Virus record (IMG/VR): IMGVR_UViG_3300048672_000233
Span: 1 to 62,622 of that record
DNA from: a virus
Reading direction: 5' to 3' (one strand)
Length of the DNA stretch: 62,622 nucleotides
The notes beneath the pieces are model-generated. The model did not search any database and was not told where the DNA came from. It saw nothing but the letters and a program-made list of their open reading frames with translations. The number at the start of each line of letters is the position of its first letter. Position 1 is the first letter of the stretch. The position numbers and the translations under genes were made by a program. Below, one piece after another: positions 31,792-40,957 of this stretch.

Positions 31792-34700
31792 CAGCACAGA
31801 TAACCAATGAGATTCTACTCAAGATGAGTGAAACCGACCGCATAAAGGCTCTTAAGATGCTGTCTGCGCTCGAAAAACGTAAAACACAAGAGGAAGCCCA
31901 GCGCAGCTTTATTAAGTTCGTAGAGCAGATGTGGGACGGGTTTATATCAGGACCCCACCATAAGAAAATGGCAGATGCCTTTGAACGGGCAGCTAAAGGA
32001 GAATTAAAACGCCTTATTATCAACATGCCACCTAGACATGCACTAACATTAGACACGCTAATCCCGACAACCTCAGGGATGAAATCTATGCGTGACATTG
32101 CTGTAGGAGATGAAGTATTCCATGTGTCAGGAAAAGCTATTAAAGTATTAGGTAAGTCCGAGGTTTTTAATAACAGGGACTTATATAAAGTTACAACCGA
32201 TGATGGGTGTGAAGTTATTTGTGATGGCGCACATTTATGGACAGTTAGAATAGATAGAAAGCGCGATATATACCACACGCACACAACAGAAAACCTATGG
32301 AAACGCCAACAAGGGTGGTTTTTACGCACTAAACGCGGCGGTGGGGTCGAATTAAAGTCCCCAGAGGTATGGGAAAAAGCCAACTACGAACCCGTACGCT
32401 TACCTATGCTGCCCGCATTTGGGGTAGCACAATACAGCGAAAAAGACCTAATAGTTGACCCTTATGTTTTAGGGTTGTGGTTGGGTGATGGTACAAGCCT
32501 ACAAGCAATTATAACTAGCCACGATGATGACGCTGTATGTATTCGCCCAGAAATAGAGCGCAGAGGATATAAAACCTCAGACCAAGCAACGTACTTCACG
32601 TTTGGGATATTAGGGCTTAAAGCACAACTGCGCGAAATAGGGGTGTTAGGTAACAAGCATATACCACAAATATATTTAGAAGGGTCAGAAGCACAACGTA
32701 GAGATTTACTCAAAGGATTAATGGACTCTGACGGTAATGTGAGCAAAAAAGGGCAGTGTTTCTTTTCACAGAAAAGCAAAGTGTTCATCGAACAAGTGCG
32801 CGTACTACTAGCTAGTTTAGGTATTAAAAGCACAATATATGCAACAGAAGCCAAAATAGGGAATGTTTCATATGGTATGCACTATCAATGCTCTTTTTAT
32901 GCTAGTGACATTGCTTTTCTACACCGTAAAGAAGAACGAACACTAAAAACCAAGCGTACGTTTGGGCGATATATAAGTGTGGAAAAACTTAATAATGTAG
33001 GGGATACACAGTGCATTAAAGTAGATAGTGGCGATGGGTTATTTTTAGTGAGTGAAGGGTACGTCTGTACACACAATACAAAAAGCGAATTCGCTTCCTA
33101 CCTGCTACCCGCATGGTGGCTAGGTCTATATCCCGATGCCCAGGTAATGCAAATTTCACACACGGCGGAGTTAGCCGAGGGGTTTGGTAGAAAGGTTAGA
33201 AACTTAGTTGATTCTGATGATTACCACGAGGTATTCCCTAACACCGTGTTAAGTAAAGACTCTACAGCGGCGGCTAGGTGGAATACAAGTAAAAAAGGTA
33301 TCTATCATGCTATGGGTGTCGGCGCGGCTGTTGCCGGGAAAGGTTGTTCCCTTTTGGTGCTTGATGACGTAATCAGCGAACAAGAAGGTAAAACAAGCAA
33401 CCCAGTACCACACAATAACGTCTACGACTATTACATGACAGGACCTCGTCAACGGCTTCAACCTGGCGGGGTAATAATACTCGTAATGACACGCTGGAGT
33501 AAGATAGACCTTACAGGAAGGCTTGTTGATAACATGATTAAGAACCCTGACGGTGACCAGTGGGAAGTAATTGAGTTCCCTGCTATTTTGCCGTCAGGTA
33601 AACCCTTATGGGAAGCCTTTTGGTCACTTGAGGACTTGCTCCGCACCAAAGCAACTATTGACTCACGGTTTTGGAATGCTCAGTATATGCAGAACCCAAC
33701 CTCTGAGGAGGGCGCGATTATTAAGCGCGAGTGGTGGCGTATATGGGGTAAGAAAAACCCACCCCCAACAGAGTTCATTCTCATGTCTTGGGATACCGCC
33801 TACGAAAAACACAACCGTGCTGACTACAGTGCGATGACCGTGTGGGGTGTGTTCTATTATGAGGACGAGGAAACAGGCGCAACGCAGCCCAATATAATGC
33901 TGCTCGACGCAGTTAAAAAACGTGTAGAATTCCCTGAATTAAAACAATGGGTGTATGATGCGTATAATGAATGGCAACCTGACTCGATGATTGTTGAAAA
34001 ACGCGCTTCAGGAGCATCACTTATTCAAGAGCTACGCCGTATGGGTATTCCCACACAAGAGTTCACACCAGGGAAAGGGAATGATAAAATCTCAAGGCTA
34101 ACCGCCGTCGCCGATATATTTGCATCAGGCTTTGTTTGGTGTCCTGATACGCGTTGGGCGCAAGAGCTTATGGACGAGGTAGCGTCGTTTCCCGCTGGAC
34201 AACACGACGATTTGTGCTTGGTAGGCAACACACAAATTCTAATGGCAGATGGTACAACGCGCAGAATAGACGCGCTGGTAGGAGGGGAATATATACACAC
34301 GCCGTTAGGTAATAAACGCATACAGTTAGCATCCCTAACAGGTATAAGCCCTACATGGGTAGTAGTCACTAGCGGTGGAACTTTAGAAGGGAGCGCAGCA
34401 CATAGAGTATTTACCCAAAGAGGGTGGGTACGCCTTGACGAATTGAGTACACATGATACCATACACTCAGTATCTACTACGGAGGAAACATCATGGCAGC
34501 AAAAATTACCCGCACTGACAGAAAAGTTATTAAATTCAATGGGCGAACCTATCAACTGTATAGTGATAGAAATTATTATGAACGTGTTGGGGGCAGGTAT
34601 TTTCTACATAGAGACGTGTGGGAATACTATAAGGGAACTATCCCAGAAGGCTATCAAATCCATCACATTGATGGTGACAAAGAGAACAACGATATTGCCA

Positions 34701-35342
34701 ACCTCGAAATGTTGTCTAGGGAAGCTCACAGACAAGAACATAAAGAAACCTACGCAGCCTTTGGTACACGCCCTGATAGACTTGAACACTTGGCTAATAT
34801 CAGAGCTAAAGCATCAGAATGGCATAAATCACCCGAAGGCAGAGAGTGGCATAAAACCCACGCAAAAAACTCTATCCACCAAGAAGGCGTGGCTAAAGCG
34901 TGGAGTAATGTTGTACCAGAAGATAAACAGTGTACAGTATGTGATAAAACATACCCTGCTAAAGACCTGTCAAGAGCTAAATACTGTTCTAGTGAATGTT
35001 TATATAAAGCTGCAAGGCACAGAAAAAGAGCCAAATGGCTTACAACAGTTCGTCAATGCAGTAAATGTGGTAAAGACTACACAGCACCTTCGCAAGCAAC
35101 TAAGTATTGCAGTTCAGAATGCCGCAGTCTTAAAGGTGTACCCAACTACAAGAACAGAAAAGGTATATAATCTAAGTATATCGGAAAGCCCTGTTTATTA
35201 TGCTAACGGACTCCTTACGCACAACTGCGATACGGTAAGTATGGCGATGATGTTATTCCGCCAAGGTGGACATATTAGGACAAGGTTAGATGAGCCAGAT
35301 GAAGAAATTACACACCGCAGACACAAAAGAGAATACTACTAA
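31788..35342 (+). CDS. terL: Terminase large subunit with two inteins, 1184 aa precursor
   Basis: The mature protein is about 501 aa. The ATPase part has IINMPPRH-TKSEF (P-loop region, split by intein 1) and LLVLDDVI (Walker B), with VMTRWS further on. The RNase H-like nuclease has SWDTAYEKH, MIVEKRASGAS and PAGQHDDL-CDTVSMA (split by intein 2). It cuts and translocates DNA into proheads. The GTG start at 31788 overlaps the stop of the small subunit; the stop overlaps the portal ATG. Both inteins sit in catalytic motifs, so the enzyme is inactive until spliced. Confidence 0.9.
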   Translation: MTAQITNEILLKMSETDRIKALKMLSALEKRKTQEEAQRSFIKFVEQMWDGFISGPHHKKMADAFERAAKGELKRLIINMPPRHALTLDTLIPTTSGMKSMRDIAVGDEVFHVSGKAIKVLGKSEVFNNRDLYKVTTDDGCEVICDGAHLWTVRIDRKRDIYHTHTTENLWKRQQGWFLRTKRGGGVELKSPEVWEKANYEPVRLPMLPAFGVAQYSEKDLIVDPYVLGLWLGDGTSLQAIITSHDDDAVCIRPEIERRGYKTSDQATYFTFGILGLKAQLREIGVLGNKHIPQIYLEGSEAQRRDLLKGLMDSDGNVSKKGQCFFSQKSKVFIEQVRVLLASLGIKSTIYATEAKIGNVSYGMHYQCSFYASDIAFLHRKEERTLKTKRTFGRYISVEKLNNVGDTQCIKVDSGDGLFLVSEGYVCTHNTKSEFASYLLPAWWLGLYPDAQVMQISHTAELAEGFGRKVRNLVDSDDYHEVFPNTVLSKDSTAAARWNTSKKGIYHAMGVGAAVAGKGCSLLVLDDVISEQEGKTSNPVPHNNVYDYYMTGPRQRLQPGGVIILVMTRWSKIDLTGRLVDNMIKNPDGDQWEVIEFPAILPSGKPLWEAFWSLEDLLRTKATIDSRFWNAQYMQNPTSEEGAIIKREWWRIWGKKNPPPTEFILMSWDTAYEKHNRADYSAMTVWGVFYYEDEETGATQPNIMLLDAVKKRVEFPELKQWVYDAYNEWQPDSMIVEKRASGASLIQELRRMGIPTQEFTPGKGNDKISRLTAVADIFASGFVWCPDTRWAQELMDEVASFPAGQHDDLCLVGNTQILMADGTTRRIDALVGGEYIHTPLGNKRIQLASLTGISPTWVVVTSGGTLEGSAAHRVFTQRGWVRLDELSTHDTIHSVSTTEETSWQQKLPALTEKLLNSMGEPINCIVIEIIMNVLGAGIFYIETCGNTIRELSQKAIKSITLMVTKRTTILPTSKCCLGKLTDKNIKKPTQPLVHALIDLNTWLISELKHQNGINHPKAESGIKPTQKTLSTKKAWLKRGVMLYQKINSVQYVIKHTLLKTCQELNTVLVNVYIKLQGTEKEPNGLQQFVNAVNVVKTTQHLRKQLSIAVQNAAVLKVYPTTRTEKVYNLSISESPVYYANGLLTHNCDTVSMAMMLFRQGGHIRTRLDEPDEEITHRRHKREYY
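32040..33077 (+). other. TerL intein 1, 346 aa, LAGLIDADG type, Ala1 start
   Basis: It begins ALTLDTLIPTTSG and ends SEGYVCTHN before Thr+1 (TKSEF). The first residue is Ala instead of Cys or Ser, as in KlbA-type inteins. The block B equivalent is CDGAHLWTV. Endonuclease motifs YVLGLWLGDG and LLKGLMDSDG are both intact with their acidic residues, so homing activity is plausible. Confidence 0.85.
34215..35225 (+). other. TerL intein 2, 337 aa, carrying an out-of-frame HNH gene
   Basis: It begins CLVGNTQILMADG and ends YYANGLLTHN before Cys+1 (CDTVS). The block B equivalent is EGSAAHRVF and block F is EKVYNLSISESPVYY. The splicing parts take up about 92 N-terminal and 35 C-terminal codons. The about 210 codons between show no known domain in this frame but overlap the HNH gene at 34493-35170 in another frame, with no stop in the intein frame. 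Confidence 0.85.
34493..35170 (+). CDS. HNH endonuclease nested out of frame inside TerL intein 2, 225 aa
   Basis: This is a complete gene in the +2 frame relative to terL. GGAGGA (34481-34486) lies at ideal distance from ATG 34493. The nuclease core is YFLHRDVWEYYKGTIPEGYQ, then IHHIDGDKENNDIANL and EAHRQEH, a clear HNH_3 fold. Two C-terminal zinc-binding repeats follow (CTVCDKTY...YCSSEC and CSKCGKDY...YCSSEC). The last about 15 codons overlap intein block F. The protein would be made independently of splicing and could drive homing of the intein. Confidence 0.88.
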   Translation: MAAKITRTDRKVIKFNGRTYQLYSDRNYYERVGGRYFLHRDVWEYYKGTIPEGYQIHHIDGDKENNDIANLEMLSREAHRQEHKETYAAFGTRPDRLEHLANIRAKASEWHKSPEGREWHKTHAKNSIHQEGVAKAWSNVVPEDKQCTVCDKTYPAKDLSRAKYCSSECLYKAARHRKRAKWLTTVRQCSKCGKDYTAPSQATKYCSSECRSLKGVPNYKNRKGI

Positions 35343-38020
35343 TGTTTGATAAAGCACTAAACCAAGCCCCGCTGGGCATCGACGCATTAGCTGATGAAGG
35401 CACAATGCCTGAGTTAGATGCACTGGAAATTGACATCGAGCCTGAAGATGGCGAGGAAGAATATGATGACTATGATTCACCTGATGAGGAAGCATTTGAT
35501 GACAACCTTGCTGAATACCTTAGCGATAGCCAACTTCATATTCTTGCTAGTGATTTGTTACAAGATTATGAGGACGATGTAACCTCACGCGCTGATTGGC
35601 TTCAAGTATATGTCGATGGTATTGAACTACTCGGCATGAAGATGGAAGAACGCAGCGAACCTTGGGAGGGTGCGTGTGGTGTATATCACCCACTCCTAAG
35701 TGAAGCTGTTGTTAAATTCCAAGCTGAAACCATGATGGCAACATTCCCTGCTGGCGGCTGCGTTAAGACGCAACTTATTGGTAAAGAAACACCTGATAAG
35801 AAAGCCGCCGCTGCGCGTGTCCAAGAGGACATGAACTACCAGCTATTAGAAGTAATGACAGAGTATCGCCCTGAGCATGAAAGAATGTTGTGGGGTTTGG
35901 GCTTATCGGGTAATGCGTTCAAGAAAGTCTATTACGACCCAGCATTGGAACGTCAAGTGTCTATGTATATCACGGCTGAAGATTTAGTCGTACCTTATGG
36001 TGCAAGCAATATCGAGACCGCACCGCGTATCACCCATGTGATGCGTAAAACAGAGAACGAACTGCGCAGGCTGCAGGTTGCAGGGTTTTATCGTGACGAG
36101 GACTTAGGAGAACCCTCAAACTATTTAGATGATGTTGAGAAGAAAATCGCAGAGCGTATGGGATTCAATGCCACTTCAGATAACCGATACAAACTTCTTG
36201 AAATGCACGTTGAGCTTGACTTGGTAGGATTTGAAGATTTAGATGAGTCAGGTGAACCTACAGGCATCGCACTACCCTATGTAGTTACTATTGAAAAAAC
36301 AACCGCTACTGTCCTAGCTATTAGAAGGAATTGGGATGAAGACGACACTACACGTTCTAAACGTCAGCATTTTGTACATTATGGATATGTTCCTGGTTTT
36401 GGCTTTTATAACTTCGGTCTTATTCATCTGGTTGGCGCATTTGCTAAGTCTGGTACATCGCTTATTCGTCAGCTTGTTGACGCAGGTACATTATCGAACT
36501 TACCAGGCGGTTTCAAAGCTAGGGGGCTTCGTGTAAAAGGCGATGATACACCAATTGCACCAGGTGAATTTAGAGACGTTGATGTACCATCAGGCACTAT
36601 TCGCGATAATCTCATGCCGCTACCATACAAAGAGCCAAGCCAAGTATTGATGGCTCTGTTAAACCAGATTGTTGAAGAAGGACGCAGATTTGCCAACGCC
36701 GCAGATTTACAGATTTCAGATATGTCGGGTCAAGCTCCAGTGGGTACAACGCTTGCTATTTTAGAGCGCACCCTTAAAGTAATGTCAGCCGTTCAAGCGC
36801 GTATTCATTATTCGATGCGCCAAGAATTACGCCTATTGAAAGGGATTATTGCTGACTATGCACCCGATGATTATAACTATGAGCCAGACCAAGGTAGCCG
36901 CAAAGCCAAACGTAGCGATTATCAGAATGTGGACGTTATTCCTGTTTCTGACCCTAACGCCAGTACAATGGCACAAAAGATTGTTCAATACCAAGCAGCA
37001 CTGCAATTAGCACAAGGCGCACCACAGTTATACAACCTCCCGCTGTTACACCGCCAAATGCTTGATGTTTTAGGTATCCAAGATGCACAGAAGTTAGTAC
37101 CAATGGATGAGGACGCAAAACCTGTTGACCCTGTGACAGAAAACCAGAACATCTTGAAAACTCGTCCACTAAAAGCATTCACTAACCAAGACCATCAGGC
37201 ACATATCATGGTCCACACGAGTATGCTAAAAGACCCAAAAATTATGGGCGCATTGCAAGGCAATCCGATGTTACCTGCTATCCAAGCCGCAGGTATGGCG
37301 CACATCGCAGAGCATTTAGGTTTCCAATATCGCAAAGATATGGAGCAACAGCTTGGTATGGCACTCCCAGTACAAAAAGATATTTCAGGTGACGACATTC
37401 ACTTAGACCCTGATGTAGAAGCCAACTTGAGTCCTATTTTAGCACAAGCAGCACAACAGCTAGCCGCGCAACACAGCAAAGAAGCAGCGCAGCAAAAAGC
37501 ACAACAGCAGATGCAAGACCCACTGATTCAAATGCAGATGCAAGAGCTTCAACTCAAAGCAGCAGAGCAAAAACGCAAAGAAGCTAAAGACCAAGCAGAT
37601 ATCCAAATTAAGCAGCAAGAGCTTCAAATTGAGCGTGAGCGCATTAGTAGTACAGCAGGTGTTGCCCTATCAGGTCAGCAAGCACAAGCAGAGCAAGCAC
37701 AACTCGCCTTGCAAGTCAAAGCAACGACCGCAGGACAAAAGCTCAAAGTAGATACACTTAAGAACGCCGCTGATATGACAGCTAGAAACCAACTGAATGC
37801 AAAAACGCTGGAAGTGAACACACTTAAAGCCGCTGCTGAAATGACACACAAAAAGCAGCAGCACGATGTAACCATAGCTCACCAAGGCTTCCAAGACCAC
37901 TTAAATCGCGCAGATAAAACTCGTGATAATGCGATTAAGTTCGGGCATGAAGCGGTACAGAAGTTCTATGACAGAACACAAACAACCCCCCAAGCAGCTG
38001 AAGAAGGTGACGTAGCATGA
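35342..38020 (+). CDS. Portal protein, 892 aa
   Basis: The first 560 residues look like podovirus portal proteins (YVDGIELLGMKMEERSEPWE, GACGVYHPLLSEAVVKFQAE, WGLGLSGNAFKKVYYDP). The last 250 residues are Gln/Ala/Lys-rich and coiled-coil-like, suggesting a barrel extension in the capsid. It forms the DNA entry vertex and docks the terminase. TAATG coupling to terL. Confidence 0.85.
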   Translation: MFDKALNQAPLGIDALADEGTMPELDALEIDIEPEDGEEEYDDYDSPDEEAFDDNLAEYLSDSQLHILASDLLQDYEDDVTSRADWLQVYVDGIELLGMKMEERSEPWEGACGVYHPLLSEAVVKFQAETMMATFPAGGCVKTQLIGKETPDKKAAAARVQEDMNYQLLEVMTEYRPEHERMLWGLGLSGNAFKKVYYDPALERQVSMYITAEDLVVPYGASNIETAPRITHVMRKTENELRRLQVAGFYRDEDLGEPSNYLDDVEKKIAERMGFNATSDNRYKLLEMHVELDLVGFEDLDESGEPTGIALPYVVTIEKTTATVLAIRRNWDEDDTTRSKRQHFVHYGYVPGFGFYNFGLIHLVGAFAKSGTSLIRQLVDAGTLSNLPGGFKARGLRVKGDDTPIAPGEFRDVDVPSGTIRDNLMPLPYKEPSQVLMALLNQIVEEGRRFANAADLQISDMSGQAPVGTTLAILERTLKVMSAVQARIHYSMRQELRLLKGIIADYAPDDYNYEPDQGSRKAKRSDYQNVDVIPVSDPNASTMAQKIVQYQAALQLAQGAPQLYNLPLLHRQMLDVLGIQDAQKLVPMDEDAKPVDPVTENQNILKTRPLKAFTNQDHQAHIMVHTSMLKDPKIMGALQGNPMLPAIQAAGMAHIAEHLGFQYRKDMEQQLGMALPVQKDISGDDIHLDPDVEANLSPILAQAAQQLAAQHSKEAAQQKAQQQMQDPLIQMQMQELQLKAAEQKRKEAKDQADIQIKQQELQIERERISSTAGVALSGQQAQAEQAQLALQVKATTAGQKLKVDTLKNAADMTARNQLNAKTLEVNTLKAAAEMTHKKQQHDVTIAHQGFQDHLNRADKTRDNAIKFGHEAVQKFYDRTQTTPQAAEEGDVA

Positions 38021-38211
38021 ACCACTTTGACTTAGCTATAAAACAAATAGGGGAGAAGCAGCAACAAATACAAGACGCTGTCTGCTCTAACCAAATCACC
38101 TCTTATGAGGAGTACAAATACTTATGCGGTGAGATTCATGGTCTGCTCATTGCACAAGGGTATCTATTAGACCTTAAAGACCAAATGGAGCATTACAATG
38201 ACAACGATTAA
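38017..38211 (+). CDS. Small hypothetical protein, 64 aa
   Basis: Helical (YKYLCGEIHGLLIAQGYLLD), resembling short phage proteins placed after the portal. ATGA overlap with the portal stop. Unknown function. Confidence 0.6.
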   Translation: MNHFDLAIKQIGEKQQQIQDAVCSNQITSYEEYKYLCGEIHGLLIAQGYLLDLKDQMEHYNDND

Positions 38212-38368
38212 CCATCAAATTAACCACGCCGTACACAAGGCAGAAAAAGCGGTTAAGAAAGCAGCCAAAGAAACAACTAAAGTGGTTGAAGCTATAGTAG
38301 AAAACCCTGTAGTACAAGATGTCGCAGAGCAAGTCGCTGTAGACGTAATTGAATCAGTTGTAATTTAA
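38198..38368 (+). CDS. Small hypothetical protein, 56 aa
   Basis: ATG 38198 lies inside the previous gene's end. Basic helical N-terminus (VHKAEKAVKKAAKETTK) and hydrophobic acidic C-terminus. It ends 9 nt before the GroES-like gene. Too short for common ORF cut-offs but well packed. Confidence 0.5.
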   Translation: MTTINHQINHAVHKAEKAVKKAAKETTKVVEAIVENPVVQDVAEQVAVDVIESVVI

Positions 38369-38377
38369 GAGGAATCC

Positions 38378-38740
38378 ATGAGTACACAAGAAACTCAAGA
38401 AAAAGCATCACAATTACCAAAGCCATCGGGATACCACATTCTCTGTGCTATTCCTGAAATGGAAGAAAAATTTGACGGTTCAGACATTATCAAAGCGGAT
38501 GTAACCCGCCAAAACGAAGAAACCCTAACTACGGTGCTATATGTCGTAGCGGTAGGTCCTGATTGTTACAAAGACGAGAAAAAGTTTCCCAACGGCGCGT
38601 GGTGCAAAGAGGGTGATTTTATCCTAGTTAGACCACACTCAGGTAGCCGTTTAGTCATCCACGGCAAAGAATTCAGACTAATCAACGATGATACTGTTGA
38701 AGCTACAGTTGATGACCCGCGCGGAATTAAACGCCGCTAA
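38378..38740 (+). CDS. GroES-like co-chaperonin, 120 aa
   Basis: GroES-fold pattern: KPSGYHILCAIPEMEEK at the N-terminus, TVLYVVAVGPDCYKDEKKFP, WCKEGDFILVRPHSG and LVIHGKEFRLINDDTVEATV. The mobile loop would be around residues 30-50. It likely works with host GroEL to fold the capsid protein, as T4 gp31 does. Located between portal and scaffold. Confidence 0.8.
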   Translation: MSTQETQEKASQLPKPSGYHILCAIPEMEEKFDGSDIIKADVTRQNEETLTTVLYVVAVGPDCYKDEKKFPNGAWCKEGDFILVRPHSGSRLVIHGKEFRLINDDTVEATVDDPRGIKRR

Positions 38741-38764
38741 CCCTCCCACAAAAAGGAACACAAA

Positions 38765-39658
38765 ATGGCATTAGACCAAGACGAATATAAATTCCCTGAC
38801 GAAGAAGATGAGTTAGAGATTGAGATTGATGACGATACCCCAGAGGTAGATAGAGGTCGTGAGCCTATGCCACGTTCTATCGTCGAAGAATTAGAAGCCG
38901 ACGAGCTTGATAGCTACGATGCTAAGACCAAAGAAAAGCTCAAACAAATGAGAAAGGTCTGGCATGATGAGCGTCGAGAAAAAGAAAAAGTACAACGTGA
39001 AGCATCGGAAGCTATTACACTAGCGCAACGGTTATTTGAAGAAAATAAACGCATCAACAGTGTCATTCAGTCAAGTGAAAAAGAATATGTTACAACTATC
39101 CAACACTCAGCTAATACGGAGTATGAGCAAGCTAAACGAGCCTATAAAGACGCTTACGAACAAGGCGACTCAGACGGGCTAGTAGAAGCCCAAGAGCGCA
39201 TGAATATGGCTAACATAAAAGTCATCCGCGCCCATAATATGCAGACAGGCACTTTACAAACGCCTGAAAATGATGTACAACTTGTACAGCAACATCTAAA
39301 TAGTAAGCAACAAGCTACAGTCCAACCTGACCAACGTGCCTTAGCATGGCGGGAACAGAACCCTTGGTTTAACGATGACAATGCAGAACTCAAAGGCTAT
39401 GCTTTAGGGTTACATGCAAAGTTACTCCAAGAAGGTTACACAGGCGGTAGCGAAGAATACTACGCAGCATTAGATAAACGGATGTCAAAAGTCCTACCAC
39501 AAAAACAGCGCAAATCATCCTCAGTTGTCGCTTCTGCATCGCGGTCTACCACACCAAATAAGGTACGCCTAACTCAAAGTCAAGTCGCAATCGCAAAAAA
39601 ATTCGGCTTAACCCCAGAACAATATGCTAAAGAAGTAATCAAATTGGAGCAAAGATAA
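38765..39658 (+). CDS. Scaffolding protein, 297 aa
   Basis: Very acidic N-terminus, long charged coiled coil (about 60-130), and a basic C-terminal segment ending YAKEVIKLEQR, the usual make-up of phage scaffolds. Position directly before the head genes supports it. TAATG overlap with the next gene. Confidence 0.7.
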   Translation: MALDQDEYKFPDEEDELEIEIDDDTPEVDRGREPMPRSIVEELEADELDSYDAKTKEKLKQMRKVWHDERREKEKVQREASEAITLAQRLFEENKRINSVIQSSEKEYVTTIQHSANTEYEQAKRAYKDAYEQGDSDGLVEAQERMNMANIKVIRAHNMQTGTLQTPENDVQLVQQHLNSKQQATVQPDQRALAWREQNPWFNDDNAELKGYALGLHAKLLQEGYTGGSEEYYAALDKRMSKVLPQKQRKSSSVVASASRSTTPNKVRLTQSQVAIAKKFGLTPEQYAKEVIKLEQR

Positions 39659-40110
39659 TGGCTGATAACACAAGAGTATCCCGCGAAGTTGAAACCCGCG
39701 CAGTTCAAGAACGCCCTAAGCAGTGGCAACAACCTGAACTTCTACCAGAGCCAGACAAACAGGCTGGGTTTTCCTATAGATGGATTCGTGTAGCGACACT
39801 AAACAACGCTGACCCGCGTAACCTATCTGCCAAACTCAGAGAAGGTTGGGAACCAGTAAAAATTGAAGAACAACCACAATTCCAACTGCTAGTTGACCCA
39901 AACAGTCGTTTTAAAGACAACGTTGAAGTCGGCGGATTATTGCTCTGCAAAACACCTACTGAGTTCGTGGAACAACGTAACAGACATTACGAAAACCAAA
40001 CGCAAGCCCAAGTAGATGCCGTAGACAATAGTTTATTACGTCAAAGCGATGCCCGAATGCCTATCTTTAGAGAACGCGAATCGAAGACATCCTTTGGAAA
40101 AGGTGTTTAA
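39658..40110 (+). CDS. Head-region hypothetical protein, 150 aa
   Basis: Contains FSYRWIRVATLNNADPRNLS and EVGGLLLCKTPTEFVEQR, a pattern typical of small phage head proteins of unknown role found next to the scaffold. No enzyme motif. Confidence 0.65.
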   Translation: MADNTRVSREVETRAVQERPKQWQQPELLPEPDKQAGFSYRWIRVATLNNADPRNLSAKLREGWEPVKIEEQPQFQLLVDPNSRFKDNVEVGGLLLCKTPTEFVEQRNRHYENQTQAQVDAVDNSLLRQSDARMPIFRERESKTSFGKGV

Positions 40111-40128
40111 TAATTTTTGGAGTAAACA

Positions 40129-40944
40129 ATGGCTTATCCAACAGTCGCAGGTCCTTACGGGTTTAACCCTGTAAATTTAGTAGGTGGTCAGGTATATACG
40201 GGTTCAACTCGTGAATATCCTATCGCTTATAACTACGGTACAAGCATCTTTCACGGTGATTATGTACAGTTATCGAGTGGTTCAGTAACAATCTTAGCCA
40301 ACACTATCGCAGGCAACGCCGCAGTGGGTGTATTCCTAGGGTGTTCATATACTGACCCTGTAACAAAGCAAAAACGCTACTCACAGTATTACCCAGCATC
40401 TACGTTAGCTGGTGATATTGTAGCTGTTGTCGCCGATGACCCTGATTTGATTCTTAAAGCCGCTGTAGTAACAGCAGCAGGTACAACAACTATCGCTTCA
40501 GCTTCAATGTTGTTAGTTGGTCAAAACATGGCAGGTAACACAACTACAGGTTCTACCACTACAGGTAACTCGATGGGCGGTGTTGTCGCAGGTTCATCAT
40601 CAACAGGTAACTTCCGAGTGTTAGCGTTAGCTCCTGAAGGTCAAATTAAATCTTCTGCTACTTATGTTTCTGGTACAGGCACAACAACTTTGACAGTTTC
40701 AGGTTTGACAGTAGGTCAAGTAATTCCTGTTGGTACAGACGTATTCCAAAGTATTAACGGGCAGTTGCAATTCACAGGCTCAGTAGTTTCTACCGCAGCA
40801 ACAGTGGCGTCAGCTACCTCGCAAGCGTTGACAGTTACCGCTTCTACAGCAACTATCGCATCAACTAACCCATTAGTATTGGTACAAACGCCAGAAGTGT
40901 ATGTGAAAGCAACATTTGGCGCACACCGTTACTACGTTGCTTAA
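40129..40944 (+). CDS. Head decoration- or fibre-like structural protein, 271 aa
   Basis: N-terminal YGFNPVNLVGGQVYTGSTRE and a beta-rich Thr/Ser/Gly C-terminal half (SGTGTTTLTVSGLTVGQVI). Placed immediately before the major capsid gene, as decoration proteins often are. GGAG precedes the next start. Confidence 0.6.
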   Translation: MAYPTVAGPYGFNPVNLVGGQVYTGSTREYPIAYNYGTSIFHGDYVQLSSGSVTILANTIAGNAAVGVFLGCSYTDPVTKQKRYSQYYPASTLAGDIVAVVADDPDLILKAAVVTAAGTTTIASASMLLVGQNMAGNTTTGSTTTGNSMGGVVAGSSSTGNFRVLALAPEGQIKSSATYVSGTGTTTLTVSGLTVGQVIPVGTDVFQSINGQLQFTGSVVSTAATVASATSQALTVTASTATIASTNPLVLVQTPEVYVKATFGAHRYYVA

Positions 40945-40957
40945 AGGAGCATAAAAC

